DNA of 21,300 nt from Candidatus Woesearchaeota archaeon (GTDB taxonomy: Archaea; Nanobdellota; Nanobdellia; Woesearchaeales; WJKV01): positions 1 to 21,300 of the forward strand of contig JAHWHI010000047.1 in NCBI GenBank assembly GCA_019323355.1, in the 5' to 3' direction. The position numbers and the translations under genes were made by a program. Positions 7,026-14,190 of this stretch are shown piece after piece (positions within the stretch are counted from its first letter, which is position 1; every line of letters begins with the position of its first letter). The notes under the pieces are model-generated. The model had not been told where the DNA came from, did no database searches, and worked only from the letters and a program-made list of their open reading frames with translations.

Positions 7026-7574
7026 ATGAAAAAGATAATAATCATCTGCATCATTGCCCTTCTCTTAGTCAGTTCTCTTGGCTGCGACAAAGCGCTTACA
7101 GCAGATGAAGAGTATGAAGATGGGACTGCGAATATCATCCAGTCATTGCAGAGAGCACTGGCAACAGAGGCTGCTGCAGAGGCAGAAGGAAAAAGCTTTG
7201 ACCTCCTGCAGAGATATTATGTTGAACTGAACAAGATAGTAGAAGATTCTCTAAGGAACGCAAGTACAATGGCAGTGCCTAACAAATATACTGAAGCACA
7301 TCTATATCTGATAAATGGTATTACAATCATGCTTGACTACTATCCTGCAAAGATCGCTCACGCAGAGATGATCAAGGTCGCAGCAGACGAAGAGACAGCA
7401 ATGAGAACGAAGCTTCAAAGAGGGGCAATCTCACAGGAAGATTTTGATGCATATATTGAAGAAGTCCTAGAAAAACAGAACACGCGCAGAGAAGTGCTGA
7501 CAAACATAAGAAGTGCTGCTGATGACCAGCTTAATCTGTTCACTATCTCACTTGAGAAAGCAAAGAATTCTTAG
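7026..7574 (+). CDS. Small helical lipoprotein downstream of lonB
   Basis: 182 residues. A strongly hydrophobic signal (MKKIIIICIIALLLVSS) ends in lipobox SLGC with Cys20. The mature chain appears almost wholly alpha-helical with Ala/Glu-rich segments (LQRALATEAAAEAEGK) and two hydrophobic helices in the middle. It may be a helical-bundle surface lipoprotein. The gene begins 14 nt after lonB, without an obvious TATA box or ribosome binding site between them, so cotranscription with lonB is likely; whether it is a LonB partner or substrate is unknown. Its stop overlaps the stop of the convergent Yip1-family gene by 4 nt. Family not recognised. Confidence 0.8.
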   Translation: MKKIIIICIIALLLVSSLGCDKALTADEEYEDGTANIIQSLQRALATEAAAEAEGKSFDLLQRYYVELNKIVEDSLRNASTMAVPNKYTEAHLYLINGITIMLDYYPAKIAHAEMIKVAADEETAMRTKLQRGAISQEDFDAYIEEVLEKQNTRREVLTNIRSAADDQLNLFTISLEKAKNS

Positions 7575-8197
7575 ACTGGAATAGTTCCAGATGAATATGC
7601 AATCAGCAACATAAGAAGCACAAACAGGATTCCAATCAGGAATGTCGCTGCGATGCCAATCAAGAAAGCCAATATCGACCTTCCTAATGTCAAGCCGTGC
7701 AGTTTCTGAAATCCTATTATGTTAAGGACTATTGTCCATAGTGCAATCACCACGACTGGAACCAGTGCGAAAAGTGCTGTCACTTCACTGATCATAAGAT
7801 ACGAGATTATACCTCCGAAAACAAATGAAGGCGCCTGTGCATATCCATAAGCCTTGATAGTCTCACGGATCCCGCCTTTTCCTTTCATGAAGTAGACTCC
7901 TATGTGCAGGATTGCTGCGAAAATAAACAGTGTGACAAATGATGCAATAAACATCATTGCTGCATAGAAGATTGTTGCAAACGCTCCCAGCAGAAACGGA
8001 GGCAATGGTTCTCCAAGGCCAAGAAGCATTGAATTCTGTATTGCTATTGAAGGAACAGTCACAATGATATAGAACAAAGTCATTATCAGAAAGAAAATCA
8101 GGACATTGTTGATGGATTTCTCTCTTCTGACACCCACAAAAAATTCAGAGGGATTTGTGAAAACCTCTTTTATTATCTTTATGGTTCTATTCAACAT
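7571..8197 (-). CDS. Yip1-family multi-spanning membrane protein
   Basis: 208 residues with about five to six membrane segments (roughly 31-53, 74-104, 122-136, 139-162, 174-200). The short cytoplasmic N-terminus (IIKEVFTNPSEFF) and the GYAQAPSFVFGG segment before the third hydrophobic block match the Yip1 domain pattern, in which a short amphipathic helix with a Pro-x-x-hydrophobic element precedes the bundle. Eukaryotic Yip1 proteins act in membrane traffic; prokaryotic members have no settled role. It lies downstream of kae1 but has its own TATA box at 8219-8227, so it is probably independently transcribed and leaderless. Confidence 0.8.
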   Translation of the reverse strand: MLNRTIKIIKEVFTNPSEFFVGVRREKSINNVLIFFLIMTLFYIIVTVPSIAIQNSMLLGLGEPLPPFLLGAFATIFYAAMMFIASFVTLFIFAAILHIGVYFMKGKGGIRETIKAYGYAQAPSFVFGGIISYLMISEVTALFALVPVVVIALWTIVLNIIGFQKLHGLTLGRSILAFLIGIAATFLIGILFVLLMLLIAYSSGTIPV

Positions 8198-8218
8198 AAA
8201 ATATATCTAGAATTAATG

Positions 8219-8227
8219 GTATATAAA
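8219..8227 (-). promoter_or_regulatory. TATA box for the Yip1-family gene
   Basis: On the minus strand TTTATATAC, centred 26 nt upstream of the ATG at 8197. This predicts a leaderless transcript. Confidence 0.65.
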
Positions 8228-8252
8228 TCTTACTTAAAATCATGCCCCTAAA

Positions 8253-9230
8253 TCACCATAGAACATCGACTTCATCAGTCCTTTCGTATGGTTTGATTGT
8301 GGTCTCTTCTAGTTTCTGTCTTCTTCCGTGCTTGTATTCAAGCAGGCCGAGCCATGCTATCATTGCTGCATTGTCAACAAGGAACTGCATCTCTGGAACA
8401 AAACATCTTGCGCCACGGTCCTTGCACATCTGATGCGCCATCTCCTGCAGGCGTTTGTTGCACGCAACACCTCCTCCAAGAAGAAGCTCGTTCTTATCGC
8501 AGTGAGCCATTGCCCGTTCTGAAACTTCAAGGAGCATTGCAAATATTGTCTCCTGCAGAGAGAATGCAAGATCCTCTTCTTTGAATTTTCCAGAGTCAAA
8601 TTTCTGTTTAAGGTTTGTCAGTATTCCTCCAAAAGAAACATCCATCCCTTTAACAGCATAAGGAAGCTCGATATAATTCTTTGACAATGTTGACAGCTTG
8701 TCAAGCTTTGGCCCTCCTGGAAAACCTAATCCAATATGCCGTGCAAAAGAATCAAGCAGATTCCCAACTCCTATGTCAAGTGTCTCTCCAAATATCCTGT
8801 ACTTGCCGCCGTCGAATGCAATGACCTGCGTGTTCGCACCAGAAGCGTAAAGCAAAACAGGATCTTTTGCATCTGTCAGCATCTTTCCGATCTCAAGATG
8901 CGCAATGCAGTGGTTGACTCCGATGATTGGAATATTGTTCGCGAGCGCCAGTGATCTTGCAGCAATCGCACCGACACGCAAGCATGGGCCTAGACCTGGT
9001 GCGTTTGAAAAAGCAACAAGCTCGATATCTTTCATCTCAACTTTTGCTTCCTTTAGTGCTCTTTGTATGACCTCATCACATACATCAATATGATGTTCTG
9101 CAGCTTTGTTTGGGATTATGCCGCCAGTCTTGGTTGTGAAACTATCTTTTACATTGGAAAGCACTTTTTTGCTCTTGATTACAGCTGCACCAAAAGTATG
9201 CGCAGTCGACTCGATTCCAAGGCATATCAT
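8253..9230 (-). CDS. kae1: Kae1/TsaD, tRNA N6-threonylcarbamoyladenosine transferase subunit
   Basis: This is the catalytic subunit of the KEOPS complex, which transfers threonylcarbamoyl to A37 of ANN-decoding tRNAs. It has the ASKHA fold: phosphate loop region GIESTAHTFGAAV at the N-terminus, the metal-binding pair His107 and His111 (NHCIAHLEIG), Asp286 (LVDNAAMIAW) as the third metal ligand, the LGGGVACNKRL loop, and the family's C-terminal TDEVDVLW. At 325 residues it is the size of stand-alone archaeal Kae1; the Bud32 kinase that is fused to Kae1 in some archaea is not attached, and no bud32, cgi121 or pcc1 gene is in the window. The start is set by a TATA box 27 nt upstream (leaderless). 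Confidence 0.97.
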   Translation of the reverse strand: MICLGIESTAHTFGAAVIKSKKVLSNVKDSFTTKTGGIIPNKAAEHHIDVCDEVIQRALKEAKVEMKDIELVAFSNAPGLGPCLRVGAIAARSLALANNIPIIGVNHCIAHLEIGKMLTDAKDPVLLYASGANTQVIAFDGGKYRIFGETLDIGVGNLLDSFARHIGLGFPGGPKLDKLSTLSKNYIELPYAVKGMDVSFGGILTNLKQKFDSGKFKEEDLAFSLQETIFAMLLEVSERAMAHCDKNELLLGGGVACNKRLQEMAHQMCKDRGARCFVPEMQFLVDNAAMIAWLGLLEYKHGRRQKLEETTIKPYERTDEVDVLW

Positions 9231-9251
9231 GCCATAAATAAAAAACAGAAG

Positions 9252-9262
9252 CTATTTAAAGC
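9252..9262 (-). promoter_or_regulatory. TATA box for kae1
   Basis: On the minus strand GCTTTAAATAG, centred about 27 nt upstream of the ATG at 9230. Leaderless transcript expected. Confidence 0.55.
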
Positions 9263-9278
9263 TTGTTCTACCAAAACG

Positions 9279-9289
9279 CTTATATATAC
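9279..9289 (+). promoter_or_regulatory. TATA box for the small coiled-coil/zinc-finger pair
   Basis: CTTATATATAC predicts a start of transcription near 9310. The very short leader then holds GGGGTGG at 9311-9317, 5 nt before the ATG at 9323. Confidence 0.6.
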
Positions 9290-9322
9290 GAATTACGTTT
9301 GGAAGTATACGGGGTGGTTTTG

Positions 9323-9508
9323 ATGCCAGATTCTATGGCTAATCAGACACAGTTAGAAGAAGAGTTAGAAAAATTGCAGAAAATGATACGTGTCCTTGAA
9401 TGGGATAGATCAAGACAACAAATCAATCCTGCAAAAATGGACAAACTGGACAATTTGAAGAAGAAGGAGAAAGATCTAGTTACACAACTGGATAAGTTTA
9501 AGGTATAA
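9323..9508 (+). CDS. 61-residue coiled-coil protein
   Basis: Starts at the ATG at 9323, preceded by the ribosome binding site GGGGTGG and a TATA box; a longer frame opening at 9263 is rejected because it would begin upstream of that TATA box. The chain is short and charged: QLEEELEKLQKMIRVLEW, then a small Pro-containing turn (INPAKMDKLDN), then LKKKEKDLVTQLDKFKV. This reads as a helical hairpin, with heptad-like Leu spacing in both arms. Only one base separates its stop from the start of the zinc-finger gene, so the two are translated together. No family recognised. Confidence 0.7.
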   Translation: MPDSMANQTQLEEELEKLQKMIRVLEWDRSRQQINPAKMDKLDNLKKKEKDLVTQLDKFKV

Positions 9509-9509
9509 T

Positions 9510-9704
9510 ATGTATCACTCTAATTTTGCAACAAAGAAAGGATATAAATTTCAAAAAGCGAAAAAATCTTGCAGCCAGTGTTCAAAAGAAATAGACACAA
9601 AAGAAGATCATTTTGTTCTGCAGCTGAATTGGAAGATAAAGAATTCTCCAGACTTAAGGACCTTTTGCAGTTTGAAGTGCCTGCGCACATGGACAAAAGA
9701 TTAA
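9510..9704 (+). CDS. 64-residue treble-clef zinc-finger protein (TRASH/MYM-like)
   Basis: Four cysteines in two pairs, Cys21-x2-Cys24 (SCSQCSKEI) and Cys53-x3-Cys57 (FCSLKCLRTW), bracket a short beta region. The FCS-x2-C-x3-W pattern is typical of treble-clef fingers of the TRASH, YHS or MYM kind, which bind zinc and sometimes sense metals or bind nucleic acid or protein. The N-terminal 20 residues are basic (ATKKGYKFQKAKK). It follows the coiled-coil gene with a one-base gap and overlaps the stop of convergent rad50 by 4 nt. Its exact family and partner are uncertain. Confidence 0.7.
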   Translation: MYHSNFATKKGYKFQKAKKSCSQCSKEIDTKEDHFVLQLNWKIKNSPDLRTFCSLKCLRTWTKD

Positions 9705-11761
9705 GTCAATTTGCTTATATGTTCATTCTTTGATATCCGTATGATTTTGTCTACAAAGGACTCTATCTTATTTTCATGCGAGACAATTATCACCTGTTTC
9801 AATCCCAGCTGTTCAAGAACATCCCTTACCTTGTCCAGCTGCTCTGATGAGAATCCGTCTGTTGGTTCATCAAGTATCAGAAGATCCCTTGTGTTTATGT
9901 CTGTGATTATGTTGTTGATGACTTTGTTCAGTGCGAGACGGTATGCCAACGCCACAGCTGTCTTCTCACCGCCGCTCATATTCTCCAGGTCGATCTCATA
10001 ACCGTTCTGCTCGATCACAGGCGAGAATTCATCGTCCAATCTTATGCTTACATTCTCATCCTCTATCAGTATGCTGAACCAGTCCTGGAACAGAGAGTTG
10101 AATTCATTGTAGACCTGGGCCATGACATGCTTCTCCATTGTTGTCATCAGGTTCACAAAGAATTTGTCCAGCCAGTCATAGTATTGGTTTACATTCTTTA
10201 TCTTTTCTCTTGATTTCTCTTTCTCAGCAATCTCTTTTTTCAGCACTTCTATTGATGCGGCAATATTCACAATATCCTTGTCCAGCTTTGCCTTCTCAAT
10301 CTCAAACTTGTGGAACCGATCTCTTGTCTCCTCGAGCAACTGTTTCTGCCTCTGCAGATCGACTTTCTCAAAACTCTCAAGTTTCTTGTTGAGCTCGGCG
10401 TTCTCTACATTTAATGCCCCGATCTCTTTCTTCAGTTTCATGTCAAGATCAATATAATTCTGCATCTGGTTCTGCTTGTCTGTGACCAGATGCTCAATAT
10501 GGGCTTTTCTCTGGAGGAGCAATCTGTACTGCTGGTCTTGTTCTTTTATAATATCAAGCTGTTTTTTCAGCTCATCTTTTTCCTTGGAGGTTCTTGCCTG
10601 GTCAACATGAAGTTCGTCATAAGCTCTTGCAATCTCTGAGATTTTTGCATTGTTTGTGAGCTCGATCTCTTTCTTGTGCGTGTCTGGAACAGACTGCTTG
10701 CAGGTCGGGCATTCATTCAGCTCAAGTATCTTTTGGTTCTCCTGCTCGAGATAGCTCTTTTTTACTTCTATCTCCTTGATCTTTTTTGTTATCTCGAGAA
10801 ACTTGTTCTCTACATCTGAAAGCTTTTTATTGAAGTCTTCAAGATCAATATCTGGCTTTTCTAGTTTCAGGTTGGATAAACTTTCCTGCTGCTGTTGCAG
10901 ATCCTTTTCAATGTCCTCTATCTGTCTCTTCGATCTTAATTTCTGCTCCATCTTATCGTCAAGAGCTTTCCTGTTGATCTCGAGCTGTTTCTTGAGCTGG
11001 TTCTGCTCCTCGATCTGTTTCTCGACTTTTTCAAGACGTACTTTCTGCAGGTCGAATTTCTTTTTTGCCTCTTCCAACTGGGGGGCAAGGGCCTGCTTTG
11101 CCTCTGCCAATACTTTTTGTTCCTGATTTTTTGTATCGAGATTCAATTGTTTTTCCTCGAGACCCTGGGCCTGTCCCTCGTACAGCCTTCTTTTCTCCCT
11201 AAGATTTTTCAGGTAGATCGCAGTATTCTCTCTTATTTTCTTGTACTTGTCGATGCCAAACACTTTCCTCAATGTGTCCAAGCGTGCCTCTTTGTCGTCC
11301 AATAATATTTTCTTCATATCTTCTTGTGGAGTATAAACAGTATATCTGTAGATAAGAGATTTTTTCTTCAGCATCTCTGGAGGATAGTTCAATGCTTTCA
11401 GGATGAATGATTTTAATTCTGAGGCCATGCCAAGTTTCTGGAAACCGTCGACAATCACAGAGCCTGCTGTCTGACTGACTTTATTATTAGAGGCACGTTT
11501 TAAAGTGCGTTTCACAATGTAATTTTTATCCCCAATATTTATATCAATCTCAACTTCGCCTTCATTCTTTCCATTCCTCAACAGGGATTCGCCTGACAGC
11601 ATGCCTTTGCCTATTCCGAACAGTGCAAACTCAAGCGCAAGCAAGATTGTGGATTTTCCAGAGCCAATGTCACCAGAAAGAAGAACAGAGCCTTCTGGAA
11701 ATTCTATTTTCTCATCTAGATAAGAACGAATATTCTTTAATTTGATAGAGTTGATTAACAT
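9701..11761 (-). CDS. rad50: Rad50-type SMC-like ATPase with zinc hook
   Basis: DNA double-strand-break repair ATPase that works with the nuclease Mre11. The N-terminal lobe has Walker A GDIGSGKS (30-37) and the Q-loop region (YTPQEDMKKILL). A coiled coil of about 180 residues leads to the zinc hook CPTC (Cys351, Cys354), almost exactly at the middle of the chain, and a matching return coil follows. The C-terminal lobe has the signature MSGGEK (595-600), Walker B LLILDEP (Asp631, Glu632), the D-loop and SHE. At 686 residues it is shorter than well-studied archaeal Rad50 proteins of about 880, from shorter coils. No mre11, herA or nurA gene is in the window. The start has a ribosome binding site GAGGGG (11770-11775) and a TATA box. 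An SbcC-like name would be equivalent. Confidence 0.93.
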   Translation of the reverse strand: MLINSIKLKNIRSYLDEKIEFPEGSVLLSGDIGSGKSTILLALEFALFGIGKGMLSGESLLRNGKNEGEVEIDINIGDKNYIVKRTLKRASNNKVSQTAGSVIVDGFQKLGMASELKSFILKALNYPPEMLKKKSLIYRYTVYTPQEDMKKILLDDKEARLDTLRKVFGIDKYKKIRENTAIYLKNLREKRRLYEGQAQGLEEKQLNLDTKNQEQKVLAEAKQALAPQLEEAKKKFDLQKVRLEKVEKQIEEQNQLKKQLEINRKALDDKMEQKLRSKRQIEDIEKDLQQQQESLSNLKLEKPDIDLEDFNKKLSDVENKFLEITKKIKEIEVKKSYLEQENQKILELNECPTCKQSVPDTHKKEIELTNNAKISEIARAYDELHVDQARTSKEKDELKKQLDIIKEQDQQYRLLLQRKAHIEHLVTDKQNQMQNYIDLDMKLKKEIGALNVENAELNKKLESFEKVDLQRQKQLLEETRDRFHKFEIEKAKLDKDIVNIAASIEVLKKEIAEKEKSREKIKNVNQYYDWLDKFFVNLMTTMEKHVMAQVYNEFNSLFQDWFSILIEDENVSIRLDDEFSPVIEQNGYEIDLENMSGGEKTAVALAYRLALNKVINNIITDINTRDLLILDEPTDGFSSEQLDKVRDVLEQLGLKQVIIVSHENKIESFVDKIIRISKNEHISKLT

Positions 11762-11797
11762 CCCTTTTTCCCCTCGAATATGAGAGAAGAGAACTCG

Positions 11798-11805
11798 TTA
11801 TATAA
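11798..11805 (-). promoter_or_regulatory. TATA box for rad50
   Basis: TTATATAA within GCTTATATAACG on the minus strand. It predicts a start near 11776, right at the GAGGGG ribosome binding site that lies 8 nt before the ATG. Confidence 0.5.
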
Positions 11806-11826
11806 GCTTTTTCTCTGCTTCTTCTC

Positions 11827-12636
11827 TTATTTAAAAACAACCATGCGTGCAGGAGTGTCAGATACATCTATCTCGATTTTGGCCCCACGCTCGATCTTGA
11901 ACTCCTGGATAGCATCGATTGCAACAATACCGTCAAACATCTTTGATGTGATCTTCACTGGGGTCTTGCCTTCTATTAATTTTGGCTTGTGGAGCGCGCC
12001 GGTATAAACTTCTCTGGCAATGAACTTTCCGTATTTTGCATCCTTTGGAAATGGCTTTCCTCCGCAGGAACTGTACCATGCTGTCGAGCCTGTTCCTGTC
12101 GAGACAATCAGGCCAGAACTTTTATGTTCTTCACCATTGATGAAATAACGTGATGTCAGGTATGCGACTTTCGCGCCGATAAAAACTTCGTTGATAGCTG
12201 ATGGCAGTTCTTTGCCATTTACTGTTGTCTTCAACCGTGTCCATTCTTCTATCTTGTACTTACCTTTCTTGAACATGTTAAGTCTTTCCTCGAAATTGAA
12301 GCGGTTGCACTGTGCCAAAGCACCCTCGCTGGCACTTATATCAGAATTCACAAGAAGAAAAGGAGTGTTCTTCACATAATGCAGGGTCTTTATTCCTGTG
12401 CCGTCACCGCCGACAGCGATAATCAAATCCTGCTCTTTGAAAGGTTTGTTGACTTTTTCAGAAGGAAGAACTTTTGCATCTGGAAGAAGTTTCTTGACAA
12501 GCTCTAAAGTCTTCTGCTGTTCTTTATGGCTTGAACAAACACGGTCATAATCATAACAGTTCTTTCTGGTTACTGATCCATACTTGTCAAGGCAGTGCTG
12601 GTAGACTGATTTTTTGAAGACAACTGTTATGTTCAT
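11827..12636 (-). CDS. nadK: NAD kinase
   Basis: Phosphorylates NAD to NADP using ATP or polyphosphate, and is the only known route to NADP. Diagnostic motifs are present: GGDGT (76-80, Asp78 catalytic), NEVFIG (the NE/D motif that contacts the NAD ribose), and the Gly-rich STGTGSTAWYSSCGG of the C-terminal beta-sandwich. The usual GGDGT-LL is GGDGT-GI here. At 269 residues the size is typical of archaeal enzymes. The short N-terminal Rossmann lobe has an atypical insertion rich in Cys and Tyr (KNCYDYDRVCSSH). The start has a TATA box 26 nt upstream, giving a leaderless mRNA, so it is probably transcribed independently of the upstream Cys-containing gene. Confidence 0.93.
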   Translation of the reverse strand: MNITVVFKKSVYQHCLDKYGSVTRKNCYDYDRVCSSHKEQQKTLELVKKLLPDAKVLPSEKVNKPFKEQDLIIAVGGDGTGIKTLHYVKNTPFLLVNSDISASEGALAQCNRFNFEERLNMFKKGKYKIEEWTRLKTTVNGKELPSAINEVFIGAKVAYLTSRYFINGEEHKSSGLIVSTGTGSTAWYSSCGGKPFPKDAKYGKFIAREVYTGALHKPKLIEGKTPVKITSKMFDGIVAIDAIQEFKIERGAKIEIDVSDTPARMVVFK

Positions 12637-12648
12637 GGAGAGATGTAG

Positions 12649-12672
12649 GAAATCCTAATTTATAAGGATTTC
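12649..12672. promoter_or_regulatory. Inverted repeat enclosing the nadK TATA box
   Basis: GAAATCCT (12649-12656) and AGGATTTC (12665-12672) are perfect 8-bp arms around an 8-nt centre holding most of the nadK TATA box. It begins at the stop codon of the upstream minus-strand gene. It could be an operator for nadK or a hairpin at the end of the upstream transcript; the sequence alone does not decide. Confidence 0.4.
12657..12666 (-). promoter_or_regulatory. TATA box for nadK
   Basis: On the minus strand CTTATAAATT, centred 26 nt upstream of the ATG at 12636 and consistent with a leaderless transcript. Confidence 0.6.
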
Positions 12673-13244
12673 TATTGCTCTGCTGCTGCCTTTGCTGCTT
12701 CTGCTTCTTCTGTCTCTCTTGCTCTATCCTCTTCTGCCTTTCCTGAAACAACATAATCAACAATCTTAGACAATTCTCTTGGAATATCTTTTCCAAAACG
12801 TTTGTTCTCATAGTGAAGATCATTTTGTTCGCATGTTACTGCATGCTCACACGCTTTGCCTGTATCTACACATTCTCTAAAACCACATCCTCCGATCTCA
12901 CCTGAACTTTGGACAGGCGGTTCATAACGCTTACAGGTATGGTAACTTGAATCCCTGTCAGAATCCCAACTTCCTACTGCTTTTGCAAAATCTGCTGTGT
13001 GCAATAAGATGCCAGCTCCTGGGATCGGCATTGCAATCCTATCTCCTTTAAGCGCAGCTTTCAGAAATTCTTCAACAGAGCATCCTTTTTTTGCTCCTAA
13101 TGGTCGTGGTGTGCTTTCGCCAGTCGATTGCTGGTATGATGCAGAATTATGGTATTGTGCAGCTAAAAGCAATAATTCGCTTACCAATCCATCTTCAGTA
13201 TTCAGATCATTTTCTGGTTCCCAGGTTCTATGTGTGTACATCAT
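12672..13244 (-). CDS. Uncharacterised 190-residue protein with a Cys-rich segment
   Basis: Family not recognised. The N-terminal half (1-100) has a helix VSELLLLAAQYHN, a polar Ser/Thr/Gln segment, and GCSVEEFLKAALKGDRIAMP. Residues 104-138 hold five of the six cysteines (Cys104, 120, 125, 132, 138) together with His134 (ACEHAVTC), which could bind a metal or form disulfides. The C-terminus is an Ala/Glu-rich helix (ETEEAEAAKAAAEQ). There is no signal peptide or membrane span. The start at the first of two adjacent ATGs is supported by a GGGGGT ribosome binding site at 13252-13257, 7 nt upstream. It lies upstream of nadK and divergent from the SIMPL-domain gene. Confidence 0.75.
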   Translation of the reverse strand: MMYTHRTWEPENDLNTEDGLVSELLLLAAQYHNSASYQQSTGESTPRPLGAKKGCSVEEFLKAALKGDRIAMPIPGAGILLHTADFAKAVGSWDSDRDSSYHTCKRYEPPVQSSGEIGGCGFRECVDTGKACEHAVTCEQNDLHYENKRFGKDIPRELSKIVDYVVSGKAEEDRARETEEAEAAKAAAEQ

Positions 13245-13284
13245 GTTTATTACCCCCTATGATTATTAAGATACCTTTTGAGGC

Positions 13285-13296
13285 CAATATTTAAAG
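13285..13296 (-). promoter_or_regulatory. TATA box for the Cys-rich protein gene
   Basis: On the minus strand CTTTAAATATTG. It predicts a start near 13265, leaving about 20 nt of leader with the GGGGGT ribosome binding site. Confidence 0.5.
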
Positions 13297-13321
13297 TTTT
13301 TGTCGCTTATGTTACATAGCA

Positions 13322-13330
13322 TTTATATAT
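13322..13330 (+). promoter_or_regulatory. TATA box for the SIMPL-domain gene
   Basis: TTTATATAT predicts a start near 13352. The leader starts at a perfect palindrome CCATATATGG (13353-13362) that runs into the GGGGG ribosome binding site (13361-13365). Confidence 0.55.
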
Positions 13331-13374
13331 GAGTTCTTCCTGATTTATATTACCATATATGGGGGATGATAATA

Positions 13375-14157
13375 ATGGAGAAAAGTACAACTGTAATAAC
13401 AATCCTTGCAATAGGTCTTGTTATTGTGTCCTTGGTACTTGGTTATTCCATGACAAAGGAAAGGGCTTCGCCTCTTGGGTCAATGGATGAACCAATAGTC
13501 ATAACACAAAGATCTGAGCTTGGAACAATAAGTGTATCTGGCACAGGTGAGAAAACAGTATCACCTGACAAGGCAGAAGTCTACATAAAGATAGAGACAG
13601 AAGGAAAGACAGCAGACGAAGCACAGGCAGAGAACAGAAGGATTGAGAAAGATGTTCTTTCAGCTCTGAGAAAAGCTGGTGTCAGTGATGATGATATGGA
13701 GACTACATCCTATTATTTGAATCCAAGATACAGGTGGGATGGAAGAGTGAACCAGATCATTGGATATACACAATTTCATGTCCTGAAAGTCGAGACAAAG
13801 AATATCGACAAAGTAGGAGATCTGATAGATACTGCTGTTGAAGCTGGTGCTAACGGTGTGCAGAATGTCAATTTCGGGCTGACACAGGAGAAAAGAGAGA
13901 AAGTAAACACAGAAGTATTGAACCTGGCAGGCGGAAGAGCGCTTGAGAAAGCAGAAGCTATTGCAGACGGTCTTGGTGTGAAACTGGGTGCTGTTGCAAA
14001 AGTATCAGAAGCAAGCTACAACTATGCTCCTATGTACAGAGGGATGGAAGTGATGGCAGCTAGTATGGACGAAGGAATGCCAGCACCAAAGACAGAGATC
14101 ATGCCTCAGGACCTAGAAGTGCAGGCTTCGATTACTGTGAGCTATTATCTCGAATAA
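13375..14157 (+). CDS. SIMPL-domain (DUF541) membrane-anchored protein
   Basis: 260 residues from the ATG at 13375. An in-frame ATG at 13366 directly abuts the GGGGG ribosome binding site (13361-13365) and is therefore unlikely to be used; from 13375 the spacing is 9 nt, similar to other genes here. Residues about 7-25 are an uncleaved-looking signal anchor. From about residue 51 the SIMPL domain begins (ISVSGTGEKTVSPDKAEVYI, the family's hallmark G-x-G ... PD-A), continuing to EVQASITVSYYLE at the C-terminus. The domain occurs in bacterial periplasmic and surface proteins of mostly unknown role. The protein probably faces outside the cell. A T-rich run follows its stop. Confidence 0.88.
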   Translation: MEKSTTVITILAIGLVIVSLVLGYSMTKERASPLGSMDEPIVITQRSELGTISVSGTGEKTVSPDKAEVYIKIETEGKTADEAQAENRRIEKDVLSALRKAGVSDDDMETTSYYLNPRYRWDGRVNQIIGYTQFHVLKVETKNIDKVGDLIDTAVEAGANGVQNVNFGLTQEKREKVNTEVLNLAGGRALEKAEAIADGLGVKLGAVAKVSEASYNYAPMYRGMEVMAASMDEGMPAPKTEIMPQDLEVQASITVSYYLE

Positions 14158-14159
14158 GT

Positions 14160-14168
14160 TTTATAAAT
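14160..14168 (+). promoter_or_regulatory. TATA box for the ASCH-domain gene
   Basis: TTTATAAAT, centred 27 nt upstream of the ATG at 14191, hence leaderless. It lies 3 nt after the stop of the SIMPL gene, and the T-rich stretch at 14169-14190 probably also terminates that gene. Confidence 0.65.
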
Positions 14169-14190
14169 TTCTTATTTTTATTTTTTATTT

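Noticed and set aside
8242..9230. Several plus-strand open frames opposite kae1
   Set aside because: All are antisense to well-conserved kae1 codons and have low-complexity, Cys/His/Ser-rich translations without start signals.
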